From assembly GCA_003486025.1 (NCBI GenBank), contig DNHA01000168.1:1285-8279 (forward strand): DNA of 6,995 nt, given 5' to 3'. A program made the position numbers and the translations under genes. The notes beneath the pieces were generated by a model. It ran no database searches. It was not told the origin of the DNA and saw only the letters and a list, made by a program, of their open reading frames with translations. Of this stretch, positions 1 through 6,633 are shown piece by piece. Source of the DNA: Micrococcaceae bacterium (lineage in GTDB: Bacteria; Actinomycetota; Actinomycetes; Actinomycetales; Micrococcaceae). The stretch's first letter is position 1. Every line of letters begins with the position of its first letter.

Positions 1-52
1 CCAGCGCATCATCGATACGCTGGTCGCGAGGCGTGAGGTCCTTAGGTTGCAT
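1..52 (-). CDS. mrpE: MrpE/MnhE antiporter subunit E, N-terminal fragment
   Basis: Only the first 17 codons lie in the window; the gene continues past the left edge. The ATG at 52-50 is preceded by a good ribosome binding site (AGGAG on the minus strand, 61-65) with 8 bases between. The visible peptide, MQPKDLTPRDQRIDDAL, is hydrophilic and has no membrane segment yet. The subunit E call rests on operon order: in Mrp operons subunit E follows D, and its start lies 11 bases after the mrpD stop codon. MrpE is a small membrane subunit needed for assembly and stability of the Mrp complex. MrpE proteins such as the Bacillus ones begin almost directly with a membrane segment, so a charged lead of 17 or more residues is slightly unusual. 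The start codon itself is well supported; the identity cannot be confirmed from this fragment. Confidence 0.62.
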   Translation of the reverse strand, partial: MQPKDLTPRDQRIDDAL

Positions 53-60
53 GTCTGCGC

Positions 61-65
61 CTCCT
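61..65 (-). promoter_or_regulatory. Ribosome binding site of mrpE, overlapping the mrpD stop codon
   Basis: On the minus strand this reads AGGAG, 8 bases before the mrpE ATG. The mrpD stop codon TAG (66-64) shares bases with it, so ribosomes finishing mrpD sit on the mrpE initiation site. This implies translational coupling. Confidence 0.7.
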
Positions 66-1668
66 AGCTCAACGGTAGTACTGCGTTGATAAATGGTTCA
101 CGGGCAATCAGCTCGGCAGCTACGCGCTGGCAGAAAGCAAAGATCGGCCCGGCAAAAACCGTGAGCGCAATACCTGCAACTACCAGCGAACCGGTGGCGT
201 AGCGCATGCCCCACGGCAATGATTCCGCTTCCAGCTCGCGTGCCAGCTTGCGTCCCAAATACGGTGCGTGGGCACCGCCGACGGCGGTTTGCTCCAGAAC
301 TCGGGTGGATTCGGCCACCAATTGTGCGCTGGGCACCTCGGCGTCTGCCGCGCGGCGCCAGAACATACGTGCCCACACACGAATAATTGCCAGCAAGGTC
401 AAGAGGCTGGTCAGCAGACCTGCACCGATCACGGCCCAGGTAAGCGCATCTGCATTTGCCGCTGCAGCGTGCAACAGCCCGAATTTCCCGAGGAAACCGG
501 AGAACGGCGGTATGCCGCCCAAATTGATTGCCGGGATGAAGAAGAGGATTGTCAACGCCGGGGACAGCTTGGCTAGCGAACCGAGTTTGGTGACGTTTGC
601 GCTGCCAGCGCGGCGTTCAATGAGTCCCGCCACCATGAACAGCGAGGTCTGCACAATGATGTGGTGGCCCACGTAGTAGATTGTGGCAGCAATGGCTAAC
701 GGGCCGCCGACCGCGACACCAAAGATCAAATATCCAATGTGGCTGGTCAGCGTGAAGGAAAGCATACGTTTGAAGTCAGTCTGCGCCAAGGCACCGAGAA
801 TACCGATGACCATGGTCAGCGTCGCAACGACCAGTAGCGCCGCATTCACGGTCCCACCGGGAAAGAGCAGGGTTTCGGTACGCACAATCGCGTACACGCC
901 AACCTTGGTCAGCAACCCGGCGAACACTGCCGTGACCGGGGCCGGTGCCGTCGGATAGGAGTCCGGAAGCCAGAGCGAAAGCGGGAACACGGCGGCTTTG
1001 ATGCCGAAGGCGATCAGCAGCAAGACGTGCAGGATCAGCTGCGGGCCTTGATCAAGTTCCGGCAGCTTGACTGCCAGGTCTGCCATGTTCACGGTACCCG
1101 TGGCCGCGTAGATCATCGCGATGGCCATCAGGAAGATCACCGAGGAGACCACCGAAACAACCACATAGGTGGTACCGGCTCGGATACGCTCGGCCGTGCC
1201 GCCCAGGGTGAGCAGCACATAGCTGGCGGTCAAGAGAATTTCGAAGCCCACGTACAGGTTGAAAAGGTCAGCGGCGAGGAACGCGTTGGACACGCCCGCT
1301 AGAAGAATCAGGTAAGCGGGGTGGAAGACCGACACAGGTCCGGGTTCATCGCCATCTGCCAGACCTTGGCTGGTCGCGTAGAGCAGCACTGCCAGGGATA
1401 CCACGGTGGAGATCAACAGCATGAAGGCGCTGAAGCCATCCACCATCAGTGCAATACCGAACGGTGCATCCCAGCCACCTATATGGATGGCATAGCTTTC
1501 GCCGCCCCAGACCGCGGCGACCATGCCAATTTCCAGCACCATGGTCAGGCATAGAATGCCGATGGTAATTAGACGTTGGGTACGCAGCCGGCGACGGGCC
1601 AGGAAAGCCGCGCCCGCACCGAAAATCGGGAGCAGCACTGCTAGGGGGGAGAGTTCTAGGAAGTTCAT
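64..1668 (-). CDS. mrpD: MrpD/MnhD, Na+/H+ antiporter subunit D
   Basis: A 534-residue polytopic membrane protein of the complex I NuoM/NuoN-like family. It is one of the two large ion-translocating subunits of the Mrp cation/proton antiporter and acts in the cytoplasmic membrane. The proton-antiporter core is clear: FEILL with Glu143 in the fifth-helix region, GIKAAVFPLSLWLPDSYPTA with Lys224, the nearby Lys255 (TKVGVY), and GGIPPFSGFLGK at 384-395. Glu143 and Lys224 correspond to the glutamate and lysine known to be essential in Bacillus MrpD. Family members are usually about 490-500 residues; the extra length here sits mostly in a hydrophilic stretch at about 438-486, between the last helices. 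The ATG lies 2 bases after the mrpC stop, with a strong GGAGGAG site (1674-1680) inside the end of mrpC. It is co-transcribed and probably translationally coupled with mrpC and mrpE. Confidence 0.96.
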   Translation of the reverse strand: MNFLELSPLAVLLPIFGAGAAFLARRRLRTQRLITIGILCLTMVLEIGMVAAVWGGESYAIHIGGWDAPFGIALMVDGFSAFMLLISTVVSLAVLLYATSQGLADGDEPGPVSVFHPAYLILLAGVSNAFLAADLFNLYVGFEILLTASYVLLTLGGTAERIRAGTTYVVVSVVSSVIFLMAIAMIYAATGTVNMADLAVKLPELDQGPQLILHVLLLIAFGIKAAVFPLSLWLPDSYPTAPAPVTAVFAGLLTKVGVYAIVRTETLLFPGGTVNAALLVVATLTMVIGILGALAQTDFKRMLSFTLTSHIGYLIFGVAVGGPLAIAATIYYVGHHIIVQTSLFMVAGLIERRAGSANVTKLGSLAKLSPALTILFFIPAINLGGIPPFSGFLGKFGLLHAAAANADALTWAVIGAGLLTSLLTLLAIIRVWARMFWRRAADAEVPSAQLVAESTRVLEQTAVGGAHAPYLGRKLARELEAESLPWGMRYATGSLVVAGIALTVFAGPIFAFCQRVAAELIAREPFINAVLPLS

Positions 1669-1670
1669 TT

Positions 1671-2120
1671 TTACTCCTCCCCTTCTCGAATTGGCCGGCC
1701 TTCTTCATCGACGAATTCTGTCGTGTCCTCGGCGACCGGTGAATCTTCTTCTTCGTCATATGCGGTGGACTGCGAAACCTTAATATCTTCGGTATCATCG
1801 GCCACGATATCCGCGCTGGTCAGTGCCCAGGAGCGATAGATCATAGCGAGCAAGAACGCGGTCACCGCAAAGGTAATGACAATCGCGGTGAGGATCAGTG
1901 CCTGGGGCAGCGGGTCGGAATATTCACTCGGATCCCGGTTTGAGTCGAACAAAGGCGCGACACCGCGCCGTCCGCCGGTGGTCAAGATCAGCAGGTTCAC
2001 CCCGTTGCCCAACAGCATGATGCCCAGCAAAACCCGGGTCAGGGTGCGTTCAAGCACCAGATAGAATCCGGCGGCCAGCAGCACGCCGGTGATCACCAGG
2101 AAGGTAATATTGACGCTCAT
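1671..2120 (-). CDS. mrpC: MrpC/MnhC, Na+/H+ antiporter subunit C
   Basis: A 149-residue small membrane subunit related to NuoK of complex I. Three membrane segments are visible, at about residues 5-23, 28-47 and 71-95. The NuoK-like signature includes LLGIMLLGNGVNLLIL (31-46) and DPLPQALILTAIVITFA (69-85). MrpC contributes to the ion path and to assembly of the Mrp complex. Bacillus MrpC is about 113 residues; this one carries an additional hydrophilic tail from about residue 101 with 19 Asp/Glu against 3 Lys/Arg, probably cytoplasmic. Its ATG overlaps the mrpAB TGA stop (ATGA at 2120-2117), and a GGGGGTGGG stretch upstream can serve as a modest ribosome binding site, so coupling to mrpAB is likely. 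Its last codons contain the mrpD ribosome binding site. Confidence 0.95.
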   Translation of the reverse strand: MSVNITFLVITGVLLAAGFYLVLERTLTRVLLGIMLLGNGVNLLILTTGGRRGVAPLFDSNRDPSEYSDPLPQALILTAIVITFAVTAFLLAMIYRSWALTSADIVADDTEDIKVSQSTAYDEEEDSPVAEDTTEFVDEEGRPIREGEE

Positions 2121-5092
2121 CGTCCCACCCCCAAGGTCGCGGAGTGGCTGACATCGTGTTGCTCCACCGGCGAGCGTCCTTCGGACAGCTCGTCGATTTC
2201 GCTGCCTAGCGAGCGCAGGACGTCCTGTACGAGCCCAAGGACCACCAGATACACTCCAATATCAAAAATTGTTGAGGTGACGAACTTATGTTCGCCAAAG
2301 ATTGGCAACCAGAACTCCCAGGCATACATGGTGAAGATCGCGTCGCCAAAGAACACCGGCACCAACCCGGCGATACCCGCTAGGGCAAGCCCACCGCCGA
2401 TGAGCATGCCCGGGGCAATGCGCATTGACTCTGAAAGTTCCACGCGCCCACCTGCCAGGTAGCGGATGGTCAAAGCCAGTCCGGCAATGAGTCCGCCGGC
2501 GAAGCCGCCACCGGGAGTGTTGTGGCCGGCGAGCAAGGCATACACACTGAGCAGCAGCACGGTGTGGAAGACCAACCGGGTGACAACTTCAAAAATAATG
2601 GAACGGCGTTCGGCCACCAGGGTGTTGCCGGCCATGAGCCAGTCTTGGTTGCTGGAGGTCGCGAAACGGCGTGCCACCCGCAATCCGCGTTCCTTGCTGC
2701 TCTGGTCCCCCATGGCTTCCGAACCGACATCGATGCTTCCCGGTTCCACCTCATGGGCGCGCAGCCGAGTGCCAAATCCGCGACCAGCAAAGATCAGCGA
2801 TGCCACACCGGTAGCCGCGGCGGCAAGCACCGTGATTTCTCCGAAGGTATCCCAGACGCGGATATCAACCAGTGTCACGTTCACGATGTTCTTGCCGAAG
2901 CCCTCGTAGTAGGCCAGGTCCGGGAAGGACAGCGAAATCGGCGCTTCGCTACGCGCGGCCATCATCGCGATCGCGATGTACACCACCATCAGCGCCAGCG
3001 CGATGGCCAGTACCGCACGGCCCCACTTGATGGTGGTCAGCCCGACCCAAAGCCGTTTAGGCAGAGCACGCAGCGCCAGCACGAAGGAAACCAGCACAAT
3101 GGTTTCCACTAAAAGCTGGGTCAGGGCTAGATCAGGGGCTCCCTGCAGCGCGAAGATGGCGACCATGCCGTAACCGGTCACCGAGACCATCAGCACTGCC
3201 ATGAAGCGTTTTGGTGCCACGATGGCGGTGACACAACCGACGATGATGATCGCACCGATGACCAGCTGTGCCGGGTGGTCAGCGATAACCCAATTAGTCG
3301 GCCACGGTGTTTCAACCGTCAGGGCGATGGACAGTGGCAAGATGAGCACAACCATCAAGATCACGCCCAGGTAGAAGGACAAGGAACCGCGCTGGGTACG
3401 GCCGGTAATCCAAATCGCAACACGGTCAACGACGTTGATGCTTACACGGTAAATTTCCTCGGCAGAAATCATATTGCGGCGCAGCGGTGCGCCGGTATCG
3501 GTGCGCTTGCGCAACCAGAAGAACAGGATACCGATGCTCACCGAGATCGCGCTCAAACCCAGCGCCGAATTAAACCCGGCAAAGAGCTTCAAATGCATGT
3601 CACCCGGCCCGCCTTGCAACAGCGACCAATGCGCTACCAGTGGTTCAATCAGTGCCGGGAAAAGGCCAAGACCCAGGGTGCATACGCTCAGCACCAGCAG
3701 CGGGCTGAGGAAGATCAGCGACGGGCGTTTGGAAGTTGTCAGGCCCGCAATTTTTTTCTTCACGCCGAACGCGCCAACGAGGAAGCGCAGTGAGTAGGCC
3801 ATGGTCAGCGCCGCGCCGAGGACCAGGCCGATCAGTGCAAAGATTCCCCACCCGGTCTCCAAGTGCAAGGCAGCTTCATACACCGCTTCCTTGGCCACAA
3901 AACCAAAGAGCGGCGGAATGCCAGCCATTGAGGCGACGGCGATAGCGGCGATCAATGCCAGTCCGGGCATGCTGCGGCGCAGACCAGAGAGCTTACGGAT
4001 GTCACGGGTACCGGTGTTGTGGTCAATGATGCCCACGGTGAGGAACAAGGTGGCTTTGAACAGTCCGTGAGCAAGTGTGAGGGCAAGCGCTGCGAAGGCG
4101 GCTTCGGCGGTGCCGAAGCCAAAGACGGCAATGATGAAGCCAAGCTGTGAGACGGTACCGAAGGCGAGGATCAGCTTCAAGTCATATTGCTTCAGTGCCC
4201 GGAAGCCGCCGATCAGCATCGTCAGCACACCGATACCGACGGTGATAGGAACCCAGAAGGTGGTGTCCGAGAAGCCGGGGGCCAATCGCGCGATCAGGTA
4301 AACGCCGGCCTTCACCATGGCTGCAGCGTGCAGGTAGGCGGAGACCGGGGTGGGCGCCGCCATGGCCCCGGGCAGCCAGAAGTGAAATGGAACCAGTGCG
4401 GATTTGGAGATTGCGCCAAGCAAGATCAGGGCGATGGCTATGTCGACAAACATCCCGCTGGCCACCAGCTGGTCCGATTGGGCGATCCATTCCGAGAGTC
4501 GGTAACTTCCGGTCTGAGCGCCGATCATCAGCAGGCCACCAAGCATGGCCAGGCCGCCGAAAGTCGTGACGATCAACGCGTTCATGGCCGAACGACGTGC
4601 GGTGATCAGATGCTGGCTAAAACCAATCAGGAGGTAGGAAAGTACCGAGGTGATTTCCCAGAAGATAAACATGATGATGACGTCATCTGCAGTCACCAGA
4701 CCGGTCATGGCACCGGCAAAGGCCACCATTTTGGCGGCGAATCCACCGATTTGCGGGTCATCATTTTTGAAGTAGCGGCCACAGTAAATCAGTACGAGTG
4801 CGCCAACACCCAGGATCAGCAGCAAGAGGCTGGCGGCCAAAGCGTCCATGCGGAAGTTCAGCCCGATATTCAGGCCAGGTATCCAGTCGATGCTCAGTGA
4901 AGGGGGCGCATTGGGAGCGCCGGAGGAAAGTGTCGGGTCAGCTGCGAGTACCGCAGGAATGCGCGTGAGCAACCAAATAAATCCCGCTGCAGGCACTATT
5001 GCTACAACATAAAAAGCATTTCTTTTTAATGCTCTAAACAGTATTGGACACAACACTGCCGTAGCAAAGAGTGCAATGAGAATTACTAACAC
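2117..5092 (-). CDS. mrpA: MrpA-MrpB fusion, Na+/H+ antiporter subunit A (MnhA/MnhB)
   Basis: About 991 residues, the largest subunit of the Mrp cation/proton antiporter. Domains in order (numbered from the GTG at 5092): a NuoL-like antiporter core at about 1-530, with WEITSVLSYLLIGF (Glu146), KSALVPFHFWLPGAMAAPTP (Lys230) and AGIPPLFGFVAKE; an MbhD/DUF4040-like segment at about 620-682 (VSVTGYGMVAIFALQGAPDL); an MbhE-like segment at about 735-765 (DIRVWDTFGEITVL); and a full MrpB domain at about 821-964, with AGHNTPGGGFAGGL at 855-868. Separate MrpA and MrpB of about 800 and 140 residues are typical of Bacillus; the fusion is the usual actinobacterial form. The frame is also open back to a TTG at 5116, but only the GTG has a ribosome binding site (AGAGGAG, 5097-5103), and starting there gives a protein that begins directly with the first hydrophobic helix. 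The stop overlaps the mrpC start. Confidence 0.94.
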   Translation of the reverse strand: MLVILIALFATAVLCPILFRALKRNAFYVVAIVPAAGFIWLLTRIPAVLAADPTLSSGAPNAPPSLSIDWIPGLNIGLNFRMDALAASLLLLILGVGALVLIYCGRYFKNDDPQIGGFAAKMVAFAGAMTGLVTADDVIIMFIFWEITSVLSYLLIGFSQHLITARRSAMNALIVTTFGGLAMLGGLLMIGAQTGSYRLSEWIAQSDQLVASGMFVDIAIALILLGAISKSALVPFHFWLPGAMAAPTPVSAYLHAAAMVKAGVYLIARLAPGFSDTTFWVPITVGIGVLTMLIGGFRALKQYDLKLILAFGTVSQLGFIIAVFGFGTAEAAFAALALTLAHGLFKATLFLTVGIIDHNTGTRDIRKLSGLRRSMPGLALIAAIAVASMAGIPPLFGFVAKEAVYEAALHLETGWGIFALIGLVLGAALTMAYSLRFLVGAFGVKKKIAGLTTSKRPSLIFLSPLLVLSVCTLGLGLFPALIEPLVAHWSLLQGGPGDMHLKLFAGFNSALGLSAISVSIGILFFWLRKRTDTGAPLRRNMISAEEIYRVSINVVDRVAIWITGRTQRGSLSFYLGVILMVVLILPLSIALTVETPWPTNWVIADHPAQLVIGAIIIVGCVTAIVAPKRFMAVLMVSVTGYGMVAIFALQGAPDLALTQLLVETIVLVSFVLALRALPKRLWVGLTTIKWGRAVLAIALALMVVYIAIAMMAARSEAPISLSFPDLAYYEGFGKNIVNVTLVDIRVWDTFGEITVLAAAATGVASLIFAGRGFGTRLRAHEVEPGSIDVGSEAMGDQSSKERGLRVARRFATSSNQDWLMAGNTLVAERRSIIFEVVTRLVFHTVLLLSVYALLAGHNTPGGGFAGGLIAGLALTIRYLAGGRVELSESMRIAPGMLIGGGLALAGIAGLVPVFFGDAIFTMYAWEFWLPIFGEHKFVTSTIFDIGVYLVVLGLVQDVLRSLGSEIDELSEGRSPVEQHDVSHSATLGVGR

Positions 5093-5096
5093 ACGT

Positions 5097-5103
5097 CTCC
5101 TCT
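5097..5103 (-). promoter_or_regulatory. Ribosome binding site that decides the mrpA start
   Basis: The minus strand reads AGAGGAG here, with 4 bases between it and the GTG at 5092-5090. The upstream in-frame TTG at 5116 has no comparable purine-rich site, and translation from it would run through this site as codons, giving an arginine-rich SRQRRR lead. The GTG is therefore preferred. Confidence 0.65.
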
Positions 5104-5136
5104 GTCGACTGAACAAGGGGCCAGAGTCCGACGAAC

Positions 5137-5177
5137 AAAAAAATGCCCGCTACGCAATTTTATCAGCCCAGAGCGGG
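5137..5177 (-). terminator. Terminator-like hairpin with T-tract, upstream of mrpA
   Basis: On the minus strand CCCGCT (5177-5172) pairs perfectly with AGCGGG (5151-5146) across a 20-base loop, followed by CA and then seven T (5143-5137). This has the form of an intrinsic terminator reading towards mrpA, ending about 45 bases before its GTG. It could be a leader attenuator, or a guard against transcripts entering from further upstream. The stem is short and the loop long, so efficiency is uncertain. No plus-strand gene ends here that it could serve. Confidence 0.45.
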
Positions 5178-5206
5178 ATTTTATGCACTATCGAGGGGTA
5201 TGCGAA
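5178..5206 (-). promoter_or_regulatory. Candidate promoter of the mrp operon
   Basis: On the minus strand a -35-like TTCGCA (5206-5201) and a -10-like TAAAAT (5183-5178) are separated by 17 bases. The -10 matches the sigma-A consensus at five of six positions and the -35 at four. Transcription would begin near 5171, giving an untranslated leader of about 80 bases before the mrpA GTG. Such a start would fall inside the 5' arm of the terminator-like hairpin and prevent that hairpin from forming. Confidence 0.4.
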
Positions 5207-5227
5207 GCTTTTGCGCCACGGGAGAAC

Positions 5228-5253
5228 AGCGGAATGAATTCCTAGAGCGGAAT
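5228..5253. repeat. Pair of 8-bp direct repeats in the divergent promoter region
   Basis: AGCGGAAT occurs at 5228-5235 and again at 5246-5253, 18 bp apart start to start. A related AGCGGGAT lies at 5172-5179, inside the terminator-like hairpin and the -10 region of the candidate mrp promoter. It could be a regulator-binding repeat or chance. Confidence 0.3.
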
Positions 5254-5259
5254 ATCCTG

Positions 5260-5277
5260 CAGTAAATTCATTTACTG
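5260..5277. promoter_or_regulatory. Perfect 18-bp palindrome, candidate operator
   Basis: CAGTAAAT-TC-ATTTACTG is a perfect inverted repeat with 8-bp arms and a 2-bp centre. It covers the -35 region proposed for the downstream transporter gene, a position where a bound repressor would block RNA polymerase. The size and symmetry suit a dimeric regulator of the MarR, TetR or GntR kind; no such regulator gene is in this window. Its right half also forms, with AATGAATT at 5233-5240, a second 8-bp inverted repeat. Confidence 0.5.
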
Positions 5278-5298
5278 ATCACCACAAACCTGTACGAT
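5271..5298 (+). promoter_or_regulatory. Candidate leaderless promoter of the UMF1-type transporter gene
   Basis: A -35-like TTTACT (5271-5276) and a -10-like TACGAT (5293-5298) are separated by 16 bases. Only 6 bases lie between the -10 and the ATG at 5305, so transcription should begin at or next to the start codon. No ribosome binding site precedes the ATG, which agrees with a leaderless mRNA, a common arrangement in actinobacteria. The -35 lies inside the palindrome at 5260-5277. Confidence 0.5.
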
Positions 5299-5304
5299 GC
5301 CCAC

Positions 5305-6633
5305 ATGGGAACGAAAATTGAACCGACGGTAATACAACCCGGTGACAAGTGGCTCAATAAACACACGTGGGCTTGGGCCAGTTGGGACTGGGGCCAGGCG
5401 GCAATCAACGCGGTGATGATCACGTTCGTGTTCACCGTGTATTTAACCAGTGAACTTTTCGGCGACACCGACCATTCCTCACTGGTGCTCTCTCAGGCTT
5501 TGTCACTGGCTGGTTTGCTGATCGCTTTGCTGGTGCCAGTGACCGGGTTGCGCGCCGACGCTGCGGGCCGGCGCAAGCTCTGGATTATGGTCAACACCTT
5601 CTTGCTAGTGGTGGTGTGTGCCGCCGGATTTTTCGTTTACCCAGATCCTCGCTTCCTGATCTTCGGTGTCGCAATCATTGCCGCGCTTTCGCTATTCTCG
5701 GAGTTCGCCGGGGTCAACTACAACGCGGTGCTCAATCAGATCTCTACCCGGGCCACCGTTGGCAAGGTCTCCGGTTTCGGCTGGGGCATGGGGTACGTCG
5801 GTGGAATTCTTGCGCTGGCCCTGGTGCTCTTTGGATTTGTGCAACCCCTCGTTGACTGGCCCGGAGCAAACACCACCGATTCACTGAACCTGCGCTGGGT
5901 CGCGGTCTTCAGCGCCGCATGGTGCTTGATCTTCGCTCTTCCCTTGTTCTTCGTGATTCCCGAGTCCCCTTCAACGGTGTCCACCAAGATTCCTCTCTCG
6001 CAGTCCTACAAGGTGCTGTGGGGACGAATCGTGGGACTCTGGCGCGAAGACCGCAATCTCTTGTTCTTCCTTGGCTCCTCCGCGGTCTTTCGTGATGGGC
6101 TCAGTGCCATCTTTACCTTCGGCGGCGTGATCGCGGCAGGAACCTTCGGTTTCACCTTGACCGAGGTCATCATCTTCGCGATTGTCGGCAATATGGTCGC
6201 AGCGCTCGGTGCCGTGATTGGAGGCAGACTCGATGATGTAATCGGCCCCAAGGCGGTTATCACCGGCTCATTGATTGGCTTGTTGCTTGCCGGCGCTGGG
6301 GTGTTCTTCTCCCCCGGTGCTAGTGGTTTCTGGATTTTCGGCCTGTTGCTCACGCTCTTTGTTGGACCGGCACAATCCGCCTCACGTTCTTATCTGTCAC
6401 GGATGATTCCGCCTGGCCGCGAAGGTGAACTTTTCGGCCTCTACGCAACCACCGGACGTGCGGTCTCTTTCTTAGCCCCGATGCTTTTTGGTCTGGCCAT
6501 TGCTCTGGCTACGCCCTTCGTAGCAAGTGGAGAAGCACAGCGCTACGGCATTCTAGGTATCTTGGTGGTGCTATTGATTGGCTTGTTCCTACTTTTGCCA
6601 ATTCAATCGCCACGCAAAACTTCAAATGCCTAG
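5305..6633 (+). CDS. UMF1-family (Atg22-like) MFS transporter
   Basis: A 442-residue membrane protein with about 12 hydrophobic segments. The opening WASWDWGQAAINAV (24-37) matches the W-x-x-(Y)DW start of the UMF1 family, which includes yeast Atg22. Other hallmarks are NYNAVLNQIS (138-147), SGFGWGMGYVGG (156-167) and SRMIPPGREGELFGLYATTG (365-384). An MFS motif A, GLRADAAGRR, lies at 81-90 in the loop after the second helix, with a related GGRLDDVIGPK at 306-316 in the second half. Yeast Atg22 exports amino acids from the vacuole; bacterial members are mostly uncharacterised, so I do not assign a substrate. The length is normal for the family and the frame is intact. The start is supported by the -10 element 6 bases upstream and by the good family-like N-terminus that follows. 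It is divergent from the mrp operon. Confidence 0.9.
   Translation: MGTKIEPTVIQPGDKWLNKHTWAWASWDWGQAAINAVMITFVFTVYLTSELFGDTDHSSLVLSQALSLAGLLIALLVPVTGLRADAAGRRKLWIMVNTFLLVVVCAAGFFVYPDPRFLIFGVAIIAALSLFSEFAGVNYNAVLNQISTRATVGKVSGFGWGMGYVGGILALALVLFGFVQPLVDWPGANTTDSLNLRWVAVFSAAWCLIFALPLFFVIPESPSTVSTKIPLSQSYKVLWGRIVGLWREDRNLLFFLGSSAVFRDGLSAIFTFGGVIAAGTFGFTLTEVIIFAIVGNMVAALGAVIGGRLDDVIGPKAVITGSLIGLLLAGAGVFFSPGASGFWIFGLLLTLFVGPAQSASRSYLSRMIPPGREGELFGLYATTGRAVSFLAPMLFGLAIALATPFVASGEAQRYGILGILVVLLIGLFLLLPIQSPRKTSNA

Noticed and set aside
206..676. Plus-strand open frame (156 codons) opposite mrpD
   Set aside because: It has no recognisable motif, and the opposite strand encodes conserved MrpD residues through the same region.
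4187..4900. Long plus-strand open frame (237 codons) opposite mrpA
   Set aside because: The predicted protein is rich in Gln, His, Asp and Gly with low-complexity character typical of the reverse of a membrane-protein gene. The minus-strand frame has clear MrpA motifs throughout.
5011..5033. Possible intrinsic terminator within the first codons of mrpA
   Set aside because: The stem AGCATT/AATGCT has only two G-C pairs and a short T-run, too weak to call. It is mentioned only as part of the AT-rich stretch.
2117..5092. Complex I (NuoL) rather than Mrp subunit A
   Set aside because: The C-terminal MbhD/MbhE-like and MrpB domains, and the C and D subunits directly following, are specific to Mrp-type antiporters.
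5268..5468. Minus-strand open frame of 66 codons over the start of the transporter gene, which could have been a small gene before mrpA
   Set aside because: It is antisense to the well-supported UMF1-type protein, has no family-like sequence, and runs through the palindrome and promoter region. It is a shadow frame.
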